DNA of 14,222 nt, taken from contig NZCH01000047.1 in assembly GCA_002688155.1 (NCBI GenBank), positions 1-14,222 on the forward strand, in the 5' to 3' direction. A program made the translations under genes and the position numbers. This DNA comes from Phycisphaerae bacterium. Lineage in GTDB: Bacteria > Planctomycetota > Phycisphaerae > Phycisphaerales > Phycisphaeraceae. Shown piece by piece: positions 7,166-14,222 of this stretch (position 1 is its first letter; every line of letters begins with the position of its first letter). The notes below the pieces were generated by a model. That model saw only the letters and a list, made by a program, of their open reading frames with translations. It searched no databases and was not told where the DNA came from.

Positions 7166-9019
7166 TTACGCCGGCGCTACGTTGGTCGGCAAGGTGATGA
7201 CGAAGCGGCTGCCCTTGTCCAACTCGGACTCGATGGCGATTTCGCCGCCGTGCTGTTGCACGACCGCGCGCGTCAGCGCGAGTCCCAGGCCCGTGCCGGC
7301 GATCTTCGCCACGCGACGATCGTTGGCGCGATAGAACTTGTCGAAGATGCGCTCGATCTCGCCGGAATCGATCCCGATCCCCGTGTCACGCACATCGAAC
7401 ACAATACGCTGTTCGTCATCGGTGACGTCGACAATGACCGTGACCTTACCCTTCTGCGGCGTGTACTTGAGCGCGTTTCCGATGACGTTGATGAGTACGA
7501 GCCCGATCTTGTCGCGGTCGGCCTGAATAACGGGCAGTTTGGGTGACAGGTCAAAGACCAGTTGGATCTGTTTTTCGTCGGCCTGCGCCTGAAAGTCGGC
7601 GCGCATGTGCGTGAGCAATTCGTCCATGCGCACGTCGTCGTGGCGCAGCTTCATTTCGCCGGATTCGATCTCCGCGACGCTGAGCATGTCATCGACGATG
7701 CGTTCAAGCCGTGTCGCTTCCTGGTTGATCACGTTGATCGCCTGCATGCGGGACTGCTCATCCTCATCGCCGTCGATCGCCTGCTCGACGTACAACCGGA
7801 TGTTCGTAAGCGGCGTGCGCAATTCGTGAGCCGCCTGCGCCACGAACGCATGTCGCGCTGCTTCAGCTACACGCTGCTGGGTGATGTCTTCGATGATGAT
7901 TGCTGCGCCGGGCTGTTCGTCGTTGCCAATGGGCCGCACGGCGTAACGCAGTGTCGGCGCCTCGCTGTCGTCGCGGGGCTCGACGACGATCGTGGTGCGG
8001 CGGCGCTGCACCGAGTCAACCGATGCTCCGATGGCCTGAGCCAGCGCGGCGTCATCCACCCATTGCGTCAGCGGCGTGCCGATCATTGCGTCATGCTTGC
8101 CGCGCATCAGGACACACGCGGCGCCGTTGGCGTATCGCATCTGTTGCTGGGTGTCGATCAGTACCAGCCCGTGCGACATGGCGTCGCATGCGGCCACGAC
8201 GTCGCCGACGTCCTGGCGCCTTACGCCCAGCGCCTCGCCGGCCTGGCGCGCTACTGAGGCGCGACGCAGTGCCGCGCGCTCGATCATCAGCGCATTCCAG
8301 ACGCGCGCATCGGGCCCGAAACGCGGGCTGACCGACAGCGATGCCGTGTCCTGTTCGCCGGCATCTGCTGCCAGCAGCGCTTCTCGTATCGGGCCCAGCG
8401 ACTGCAGGCTGCTGCGCGTGAACTTGAACGTGCACAACAGCGCGACAACGCCCAACGCGCCGATCACCAGCAGCATTGTGCCCGTGTCGCCGTCTTGATC
8501 GCCGGTGATTACGTCGTGAGCGAACCAGCCGACGTCCAGTCGCGCGGTGCCACGATCGACCACGGTGATTGGCAGGCCGATCGACGCCGAGCCGTCTGTG
8601 TTGTACTCACGCACAGGTTGCAGCGGCTGCGCTGACCACGTCTTGGGCGCCTGTGCCTGGACAATGTCGCTTACCATGCCGTCGATAAGTACGCGACCGT
8701 CCGGCAACATGATGCGGCACTGCGACAAATGATGTCGTCGTCGCGCGTCCACAAGAACTTTATGCAGCGATGCCGTGTTCGGCCGCGCCAAAAGCACCTC
8801 GCTGGTCTGCGCCAGCGAATGTGACAGCGCCGTGAGCGCCTGCTGGCGGTCATCGATGGCCTCACGATCGTTGACGTGCGTAAACCACATCGCCAGTGCG
8901 CCCAACGCCGCCTGGCACAGCACGCCGATCACGATGCCGATCGCCAGCACTGTAGCGGGACGAAGCCCGTGCCGGCGCCGCGGCGCTATGTTGTCATGGT
9001 CGCCCTGTTCTGCTGGCAA
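7166..9019 (-). CDS. Membrane-bound PAS sensor histidine kinase
   Basis: Complete sensor kinase of 617 residues. Membrane helices at about 23-47 and 181-198 enclose an extracytoplasmic sensor region of roughly 130 residues. A linker and a PAS-like domain follow (about 272-380, with GLVLIDTQQQMRYANGAA). Next is HisKA with the H-box FVAQAAHELRTPLTNIRLYV (phospho-acceptor His398). The ATPase domain has N-box NVIGNALKYTP (Asn511, Asn515), G1 DTGIGID (545-551), F-box IFDKFYR and G2 GTGLGLAL (575-582). All catalytic motifs are intact. The layout resembles PhoR/ResE-type kinases. The start is TTG: AGAGGA lies 6 nt upstream and an in-frame TAA at 9038-9040 excludes a longer product, while the next Met would cut the first helix. 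No response regulator gene is in the window. It lies 15 nt upstream of the STAS gene, so it is probably cotranscribed with the pilus genes. Confidence 0.95.
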   Translation of the reverse strand: MPAEQGDHDNIAPRRRHGLRPATVLAIGIVIGVLCQAALGALAMWFTHVNDREAIDDRQQALTALSHSLAQTSEVLLARPNTASLHKVLVDARRRHHLSQCRIMLPDGRVLIDGMVSDIVQAQAPKTWSAQPLQPVREYNTDGSASIGLPITVVDRGTARLDVGWFAHDVITGDQDGDTGTMLLVIGALGVVALLCTFKFTRSSLQSLGPIREALLAADAGEQDTASLSVSPRFGPDARVWNALMIERAALRRASVARQAGEALGVRRQDVGDVVAACDAMSHGLVLIDTQQQMRYANGAACVLMRGKHDAMIGTPLTQWVDDAALAQAIGASVDSVQRRRTTIVVEPRDDSEAPTLRYAVRPIGNDEQPGAAIIIEDITQQRVAEAARHAFVAQAAHELRTPLTNIRLYVEQAIDGDEDEQSRMQAINVINQEATRLERIVDDMLSVAEIESGEMKLRHDDVRMDELLTHMRADFQAQADEKQIQLVFDLSPKLPVIQADRDKIGLVLINVIGNALKYTPQKGKVTVIVDVTDDEQRIVFDVRDTGIGIDSGEIERIFDKFYRANDRRVAKIAGTGLGLALTRAVVQQHGGEIAIESELDKGSRFVITLPTNVAPA

Positions 9020-9025
9020 TGTGTG

Positions 9026-9031
9026 TCCTCT
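9026..9031 (-). promoter_or_regulatory. Ribosome binding site supporting the TTG start of the sensor kinase
   Basis: AGAGGA on the minus strand, 6 nt before the TTG at 9019. With the in-frame stop at 9038-9040, this makes TTG the only sensible initiation codon upstream of the first membrane helix. Confidence 0.65.
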
Positions 9032-9098
9032 TTCTCTTTACAATTCCATTGTCGATATCGGCTGCGTGGCACCCAAAGTGAACCGGGCTCTTCATGAG

Positions 9099-9122
9099 AA
9101 CGCGCCGTAAAGGCGTGTTTTT
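9099..9122 (+). terminator. Terminator-like hairpin with U-tract, plus-strand orientation
   Basis: AACGCGCC and GGCGTGTT form an 8-bp stem with one G-U pair and a GTAAA loop; the stem end runs into TTTTT (9118-9122). This is the shape of a small intrinsic terminator, but only for plus-strand transcription, which is antisense to the kinase operon. No plus-strand gene precedes it. On the minus strand the hairpin has no U-tract. It may be chance. Confidence 0.3.
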
Positions 9123-9229
9123 AGGACGTATCGTTGTGCGTAATCGCCGCGCGATAATGACAGGTGGACGTTTCGGCACGACCGAGTTATCAGATGTCCG
9201 TCGGCGTTGCGATCGTGTTGAGATGTGGT

Positions 9230-9460
9230 TCAGGCGATTGCCGAAACACCCGGCTGCGTGTTTAGCGAAGCCACGAAACCGCGAAAGCGCTCACGCAACC
9301 GCGCGATCATGTGCACGACCTGTTCCAGCGCTAACTCCAGCACGCGACTGATCTCGCGCGGCGACAAGCGGTCAACGTAGTGCATCAGAAGCACATGCCG
9401 CTCAGTCTGATCCAGCGACTTCACGAAAGTTTTCAGGCTGTCGCGATCCTTTGCACCCAT
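9230..9460 (-). CDS. Stand-alone sigma-70 region-4-like helix-turn-helix protein
   Basis: Small protein of 76 residues that is essentially just sigma region 4. SLDQTERHVLLMHYVDRLSP (15-34), then REISRVLELALEQVVHMIARLRERFRGF, matches the ECF-type region 4 pattern (LP..R.VL.L.Y...LS..EIA..L..S...V...L.R.R). No region 2 is present, so it cannot by itself melt a promoter; it may be a DNA-binding or RNA-polymerase-binding regulator. The frame is open to 9547, but the ATG at 9460 has AAGGAG 9 nt upstream and the extra N-terminal residues do not look like protein. It lies 210 bp upstream of the sensor kinase on the same strand and may be the first gene of the pilus operon or a separate unit. Small region-4-only proteins are, to my knowledge, common in planctomycetes, but their role is poorly defined. 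Confidence 0.78.
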   Translation of the reverse strand: MGAKDRDSLKTFVKSLDQTERHVLLMHYVDRLSPREISRVLELALEQVVHMIARLRERFRGFVASLNTQPGVSAIA

Positions 9461-9494
9461 TATCGAGCACTCCTTGGCTCGTGCCTTAGTCGAA

Positions 9495-9528
9495 ACCGGC
9501 GACGCCGGTCTCAGGCCCGTGCTGAGAC
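9495..9528 (-). promoter_or_regulatory. Two adjacent hairpins in the putative leader of the sigma-like gene
   Basis: The first hairpin is ACCGGC-GAC-GCCGGT (9495-9509, 6-bp stem). The second is GTCTCAG-GCCCGTG-CTGAGAC (9508-9528, 7-bp stem). They share two bases, so they partly exclude one another. They end about 35 nt upstream of the ATG at 9460 and could affect translation or mRNA stability. The stems are seen directly; a regulatory role is inference. Confidence 0.35.
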
Positions 9529-9596
9529 ATCCTGTCGCGAATCGCATCCACCAGAAGACTGCCCTGCGGCGCGCGCCCTGTCGGTGCGGGCCGCTG

Positions 9597-9628
9597 ATTA
9601 ACCCTTATCGGACCGATTGTTACAATCG
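9597..9628. promoter_or_regulatory. Possible overlapping divergent promoters with a 15-bp palindrome
   Basis: Plus strand: TTAACC (9598-9603), 17-bp spacer, TACAAT (9621-9626). Minus strand: TTGTAA (9625-9620), 17-bp spacer, GTTAAT (9602-9597). Each hexamer matches the sigma-70 consensus at four or more of six positions. The perfect palindrome CGATTGT-T-ACAATCG (9614-9628) covers the plus -10 and minus -35 positions and would suit an operator. The plus-strand leader would be unusually long (about 285 nt). Weak evidence; both could be chance in this AT-richer patch. Confidence 0.3.
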
Positions 9629-9918
9629 CTTTAATACCCGCGATGAACGGCGGTCAGTTCCGGTGGCGCCCCGCCCGCGCAAACAGTGAATGATCTCAAA
9701 GGGTTGTGGTTATCCAAATCTGTGATCACAACAGGTTGGGGTTCTCTTTGCACGACGACCGTGATTGCCGTTGACGCTTTGCGACGAGGGCGGCATCGTG
9801 CGGTGTGCCACGATCCGCATGCCACGCTCCAATCTGTACAATCAAATACGAATACAGTGTTCAATAAATGCCAGGCAGGCATGTCGCTTGGCAACCTGTA
9901 GAAAGAAAGGTGAGTGTC

Positions 9919-11028
9919 ATGCTTCCGATCCAATCCGGCATCTTCATCATGCCCTTTCACGATGCTGCCAAGCCACTCGTGCAGAGTTACGACGAAGACC
10001 TCGAGTTGATCGTTCGCGCGGAGCAACTTGGCTTCGACGAGTTCTGGATCGGCGAACATCACACGATGAAGTACGAGACAATCCCGATGCCGGAATTGAT
10101 GATCGCCCGAGCGCTGGGTGAAACCAGTCGCATTCGCATGGGGCCGGCGCCGGTGTGCCTGAACCAGCATCATCCTGCGCAGGTCGCGTCGCGCCTGGCG
10201 ATGCTCGACCATCTTTCCGCAGGCCGACTCAACCTGTGCTTCGGGTCCGGCAGCGTAACCGCCGACCAGGAAATGTTCGGCGTCGACCCGAAACAAGGCT
10301 CGGCCATGGCCGGCGAGGCGATTGAAATGATCGTCAAGTTGTGGACCACCGACCCGCCTTACGATCTTCAAGGCAAGTACTGGAACATTCAGCTCAAGGA
10401 GCACTGCGACGAAGAGACGCAGATCGGTTTCATGCATCGGCCGTATCAACTGCCGCACCCGTCGATCTGCATGCCGGGTACGAGCCGTAACTCGTCGACG
10501 ATGAAGTGGTGTGGCGCGCGCGGGTTCGCCCCGTTTTCTCACTGCCTGATCGCCGGCAACGTGGTGGCGGACACATGGAAGACGTACGAGCAGGCGTCGC
10601 AGGAGGCCGGGCGCCAGCCCGACCGGGCGAACTGGCGCGTCGCGCGATCGATTTTCCTCGCCGATACCACAAAGGAAGCGGTCGCCAAAGTGCGGACCAA
10701 CTCGTTGGGCAAGAACTACGAGTACATCGGCCGCTTGTTCGACAAGGGCCTGGGCCGGCAGATTTACAAGCGCGACCTGGAGCAAAGCAACGAGGACTGC
10801 AACCTCGATTACCTGATGACCGAGCAGATCATCGCCGGCGACGTCGATGAAGTCCTGCGCCGCCTGCAGGCGTTCATCGAAGAGACCGGCCCATTCGGCA
10901 CGCTCATACTCATGTCTTATGACTGGGACGACAAGCAAAGCTGGCTGCACAGCCTCGACCTGTTCGCCAACGAACTGATGCCGGCGCTTAATCGATTGAT
11001 GGGCGCCCAACTCGAGGGCGCGCGTTGA
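9919..11028 (+). CDS. LLM-class flavin-dependent oxidoreductase (luciferase-like monooxygenase family)
   Basis: Flavin-dependent TIM-barrel oxidoreductase of 369 residues. Family features include MPFHD near the N-terminus, EQLGFDEFWIGEHHTMKYET (35-54) with the EHH active-site region, GPAPVCLNQHHPAQVASRLA (about 75-94), LDHLSAGRLNLCFGSGS (about 96-112), and a second half with PGTSRNSS and GARGFAPFSH. It is most like the alkanal/limonene/diketocamphane monooxygenase-type branch, which uses reduced FMN supplied by a separate reductase; the substrate cannot be read from sequence. I chose the ATG at 9919 because AAGGTG lies a few bases upstream and the protein then begins with the conserved first strand (LPIQSGIFIMP); an upstream ATG at 9868 would add 17 residues unlike the family. 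It stands alone on the plus strand, diverging from the pilus operon, and 287 bp separate it from the next gene. No partner reductase is visible. Confidence 0.92.
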   Translation: MLPIQSGIFIMPFHDAAKPLVQSYDEDLELIVRAEQLGFDEFWIGEHHTMKYETIPMPELMIARALGETSRIRMGPAPVCLNQHHPAQVASRLAMLDHLSAGRLNLCFGSGSVTADQEMFGVDPKQGSAMAGEAIEMIVKLWTTDPPYDLQGKYWNIQLKEHCDEETQIGFMHRPYQLPHPSICMPGTSRNSSTMKWCGARGFAPFSHCLIAGNVVADTWKTYEQASQEAGRQPDRANWRVARSIFLADTTKEAVAKVRTNSLGKNYEYIGRLFDKGLGRQIYKRDLEQSNEDCNLDYLMTEQIIAGDVDEVLRRLQAFIEETGPFGTLILMSYDWDDKQSWLHSLDLFANELMPALNRLMGAQLEGAR

Positions 11029-11315
11029 CACTGTCTGAAGGGACCAGGTCAATGTTCAACGCCGAGCCCTGAGTCCGCGAAGGGCCGGGTCATAAGCGAC
11101 ACCGCGACGCCCGCATCACCCGCCTGCGTGCCGCCGCCTGATAAGGAATTGACCGTTGCACCCATCACAACAACGTCACGGCAGTCCCGATGCCGGCGGG
11201 CAGGCAGATTGTGCCGGTCATCCGGCGTTTCATGAGATGAGCACGCTGCATGGCGGGCCTTGTTACGCCGGCGACCTGTTCCCTGTTCCCAATGCGACAC
11301 GTAAGGACTTGGACA
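11029..11315. other. Intergenic region between the monooxygenase and threonine-synthase-like genes
   Basis: This 287-bp stretch has no convincing gene; short open frames on both strands lack family features. GCCCT-N10-AGGGC (about 11078-11097) and GCCGG-TCAT-CCGGC (11213-11226) are weak hairpins without U-tracts. A TTGACC (11149-11154) resembles a -35 box but has no good -10 partner. The gap suggests the two genes need not be one operon. Confidence 0.4.
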
Positions 11316-12410
11316 ATGACCATCTGGAAATACGCAGAACTGTTTTCACAAACGCCGGCACAACACCGTGTATCGCTGGGCGAAGGTTCGACGCCGGTGG
11401 TACGGTCGCGGCGGGTTGGGCCTGCGGTTGGTCTTGAGCATTTGTACTTCAAGCTTGAGCAGTGCAATCCGACCGGGTCGTACAAAGACCGGTATGCGGC
11501 GGCGGCGATCAGTGACATGGTGGCCGGTGACAAGAGCCGGTGCATTGCGACGACCAGCGGCAACACCGGTTCGGCGCTGGCTGCGTATTGCACGGCCGCG
11601 GGGATAGCGTGTCGCATTGCCGTGGTTGAGACGGCGCCGCCTGACAAACTCAAGCAGATGATGAGTTACGGGGCGGACATCTTTATGGTCCGGGGGTTTG
11701 GCCATGATCCGAGCGTGACGTTGGCGGTATTTGATTTTCTTCGCGGCGAGAGCGCGAAGCCGGGGTCGCAGTTGCAGATCAGCGCGTTTAAGTTCAGCCC
11801 GGCGGGGATGGCGGGCGTGCAGACGATTGCCTATGAACTCGCGGAACAGGCTGTGGTGGGCGAGATCGACGGTGGTGTGATCGATCATGTGTTCGTGCAG
11901 GCCGGCGGCGGGGGGCTGACGCTCGCGCAGACGCAGGGGTTCGCCCAGCTGGTCGAGCGCGGTGAGTTGGCCAAGAGTCCGGCCGTGCACTGCGCGCAGC
12001 CCGAGGGCAACGACACGATCGCCGGTCCGCTGCGCGATGGCGAGGACGCGGCGCACGACGTTACGTGCACGGCGACGATCAGCGGCTTGCAGGTCGCGAA
12101 CGTCATCGACGGGGATGAAGTGGTCCACACCTGCCGGGCGTCGGGCGGGACGGGGCATGTGCTCAGCGACGACTTTATTTATGAAGTGCAGAAGCGTTTG
12201 GCGCTCGAGGAAGGTCTTTTCAGCGAGCCCGCTGGCGCGGTGGGCGTGGCAGGCGCGCTGCAGGCAGCCCAAAACGGCGAAATCGCGCCGGACGCTCGCG
12301 TGGTATGCCTGATTACCGGCATCGGATTCAAGGATGCGCCGGCCGTCGATCGAATGGTCGCGGGCCGTGAATGTCCGTTGCTGGATGTTGAGGATTTGAA
12401 CGCTGGATAA
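11316..12410 (+). CDS. Threonine synthase-family PLP-dependent enzyme (short form)
   Basis: Fold-type II PLP enzyme of 364 residues, most like threonine synthase, which converts O-phosphohomoserine to threonine. It has the N-terminal substrate segment VSLGEGSTPVV (19-29), the PLP lysine in NPTGSYKDR (Lys57), the phosphate/substrate loop TTSGNTGSALAAY (79-91), the Gly-rich cofactor phosphate loop QAGGGGLT (195-202) and the late EEGLFSEPAGAV segment (298-309). Length and start resemble the short threonine synthases rather than the form encoded at the right edge of this window. The homologous cysteate synthase and other beta-replacement enzymes are alternatives. The ATG at 11316 has AAGGA 8 nt upstream; the frame is open from 11250 but the extra 22 residues are not family-like. 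A possible stem-loop follows the stop. Having a second family member nearby makes a non-threonine role for one of them plausible. Confidence 0.9.
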   Translation: MTIWKYAELFSQTPAQHRVSLGEGSTPVVRSRRVGPAVGLEHLYFKLEQCNPTGSYKDRYAAAAISDMVAGDKSRCIATTSGNTGSALAAYCTAAGIACRIAVVETAPPDKLKQMMSYGADIFMVRGFGHDPSVTLAVFDFLRGESAKPGSQLQISAFKFSPAGMAGVQTIAYELAEQAVVGEIDGGVIDHVFVQAGGGGLTLAQTQGFAQLVERGELAKSPAVHCAQPEGNDTIAGPLRDGEDAAHDVTCTATISGLQVANVIDGDEVVHTCRASGGTGHVLSDDFIYEVQKRLALEEGLFSEPAGAVGVAGALQAAQNGEIAPDARVVCLITGIGFKDAPAVDRMVAGRECPLLDVEDLNAG

Positions 12411-12424
12411 CACGCATGGCTGCA

Positions 12425-12454
12425 GACACGTCGATTGCCTTCAGGCTGCGTGTC
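12425..12454 (+). terminator. Possible stem-loop terminator after the threonine-synthase-like gene
   Basis: GACACG (12425-12430) pairs with CGTGTC (12449-12454), and the loop holds an inner GCCT/AGGC stem. It starts 14 nt after the stop codon. There is no U-tract after it, so it may instead be an mRNA-stabilising hairpin. Confidence 0.3.
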
Positions 12455-12490
12455 GGACGGCTCGATATAGATATAAAAGTTGCGCGCAGC

Positions 12491-12496
12491 TACAAT
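12491..12496 (+). promoter_or_regulatory. Possible -10 box of the tRNA-Ala gene
   Basis: TACAAT ends 10 nt before the mature 5' end of the tRNA, and is one mismatch from the TATAAT consensus. No clear -35 hexamer lies at the expected distance, so this is a weak call. Confidence 0.3.
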
Positions 12497-12506
12497 CGCG
12501 CGTTGC

Positions 12507-12579
12507 GGGGCCGTAGCTCAATTGGGAGAGCGCCGCTTTTGCAAGGCGGAGGTTGCCGGTTCGAGCCCGGTCGGCTCCA
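12507..12579 (+). tRNA. tRNA-Ala (anticodon TGC)
   Basis: A complete 73-nt cloverleaf. The acceptor stem GGGGCCG pairs with CGGCTCC and includes the G3-U70 wobble that is the main alanine identity element; the discriminator is A. The D-arm is GCTC/GAGC, the anticodon stem CCGCT/GGCGG carries the loop TTTGCAA with TGC in the centre, and the T-arm is GCCGG-TTCGAGC-CCGGT. No CCA is encoded, so it must be added after transcription. The gene stands alone between two threonine-synthase-family genes; no rRNA sequence is visible nearby. Confidence 0.97.
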
Positions 12580-13008
12580 TTTCTGTAACCTCACCACATA
12601 GTTGAAGTTGCGGATCTTTGTCTTAGTCGAATACGCGTTTATCAAGCCCTGACGCGTCGATGGGTGTCCCGTTCGGCCCGTGGTTCTTTCGTACGGGTGA
12701 GCAGATAGTCGGGGTAGGACTCTGCCCATAGGTGGCTTTGTGTGCAGTCGCCCTCTACCAGCCGGCAAACACCCGGTGGCACCTTCGGCTCGCATGCACC
12801 GGCCCCGGGAACTCACTTGCGTGGACATCGACACGTTCCTGGCCACCTTCTAACCATCATCGTCATGTCGACATGGGCCCGATACGATGCCGTCTTCATA
12901 CGGGTTGGGAAAGGCCCGGCAAGGTGGTACACCCACGGATTGCTGTCCGTGGGTTCCAAGGAGATTTCGTTGGGGGCTTTTGGCCTTTGATTTTCCGACT
13001 TGCGACTC
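12580..13008. other. Non-coding stretch between tRNA-Ala and thrC
   Basis: 429 bp with no convincing protein gene. It contains one strong palindrome (12931-12954), listed separately. A weaker inverted pair, CCCGT and ACGGG, is near 12677-12697. The remainder shows no recognisable RNA or mobile element. Transcription of the tRNA and of thrC converges here, but no classic U-tract terminator is evident for either. Confidence 0.5.
12931..12954. repeat. REP-like perfect palindrome downstream of thrC
   Basis: ACCCACGGA (12931-12939), loop TTGCTG, TCCGTGGGT (12946-12954): a perfect 9-bp stem with a 6-nt loop, preceded by AAGGTGGTAC. The form (GTGGTAC head plus a GC-rich palindrome between genes) resembles dispersed REP-type elements I recall from planctomycete and verrucomicrobial genomes; only one copy is in this window, so dispersal cannot be shown. 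It lies 55 bp after the thrC stop and could also act as a 3' mRNA hairpin. No T-tract follows on either strand. Confidence 0.5.

Positions 13009-14222
<1,214 letters not shown>

Larger units (their letters stand above)
9461..9918. other. Divergent intergenic region (458 bp)
   Basis: This region separates the minus-strand pilus operon from the plus-strand monooxygenase gene. It contains two adjacent small hairpins (9495-9528), a 15-bp palindrome (9614-9628) overlapped by promoter-like hexamers on both strands, and a 10-bp palindrome TGTGATCACA (9721-9730). Short open frames across it show no recognisable protein features. Both flanking genes presumably start transcription here. Confidence 0.6.

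Noticed and set aside
9721..9730. TGTGATCACA as a CRP/FNR-type site
   Set aside because: The half-sites are fused with no 4-6 bp spacer as needed for these regulators; kept only as a short palindrome in the intergenic description.
9686..9901. 71-codon plus-strand open frame ending just before the monooxygenase SD
   Set aside because: It starts with GTG without a convincing ribosome site and resembles no family I recognise. A leader peptide is possible but nothing supports it.
9631..11052. 473-codon minus-strand open frame
   Set aside because: It lies fully antisense to the monooxygenase-family gene, which has clear family motifs. The antisense product is rich in Arg/His/Val with no recognisable domain; long antisense frames are expected at high GC.
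11346..12413. 355-codon minus-strand open frame
   Set aside because: Antisense to the threonine-synthase-like gene; Arg/His-rich and without motifs.
12490..12846. Minus-strand open frame of 118 codons with WSRPGSNRQPP...GALPIELRPR
   Set aside because: That peptide is the reverse-strand translation of the tRNA-Ala gene, a well-known spurious protein; the remainder of the frame has no protein features.

Overview
The window looks like chromosomal DNA from a GC-rich Gram-negative bacterium. A member of the Planctomycetota, probably near Phycisphaerae, is the best guess. This rests on the prepilin N-terminus (AFSMIELVIVIVIIG, then AIPRM), the WWYN-containing pilin C-terminus, the stand-alone sigma region-4-like gene and a REP-like palindrome. 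It is inference from style, not from a marker gene.

Left two thirds (about 44-9460), all on the minus strand: a cell-surface filament operon. In transcription order it holds a 76-residue sigma-70 region-4-like protein (9230-9460), a membrane PAS histidine kinase with a TTG start (7166-9019), a STAS-domain protein (6815-7150), a PilB/GspE assembly ATPase with a predicted c-di-GMP-binding MshEN domain (4983-6818), a PilC/GspF platform protein (3676-4986), PilM (2606-3676), PilN (1959-2603), PilO (1399-1962), a PilP/GspC-like protein (732-1373) and, after a 163-bp gap, one prepilin (44-556). From the STAS gene to pilO, neighbours overlap by 1-4 nt or are 2 nt apart. The kinase is 15 nt from the STAS gene and pilO is 25 nt from the PilP-like gene, so this is very probably one transcription unit. 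PilB powers assembly, PilC is the membrane platform, PilM-N-O-P forms the alignment complex, and the prepilin is the subunit or pseudopilin. The kinase, STAS protein and MshEN domain suggest that filament assembly is wired directly to signalling. No secretin, prepilin peptidase, retraction ATPase or response regulator lies in the window.

Middle (9461-9918): a divergent intergenic region with a 15-bp palindrome and two small hairpins in the putative leader of the sigma-like gene.

Right third: on the plus strand, a luciferase-like flavin monooxygenase-family gene (9919-11028) and a threonine-synthase-family PLP enzyme (11316-12410), then a tRNA-Ala(TGC) gene (12507-12579). A non-coding stretch carrying a strong REP-like palindrome follows. 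Last, on the minus strand, comes a second threonine synthase gene (13009 to the right edge) whose N-terminus runs out of the window. This part looks like ordinary metabolism; the interesting biology is the signalling-coupled pilus operon.
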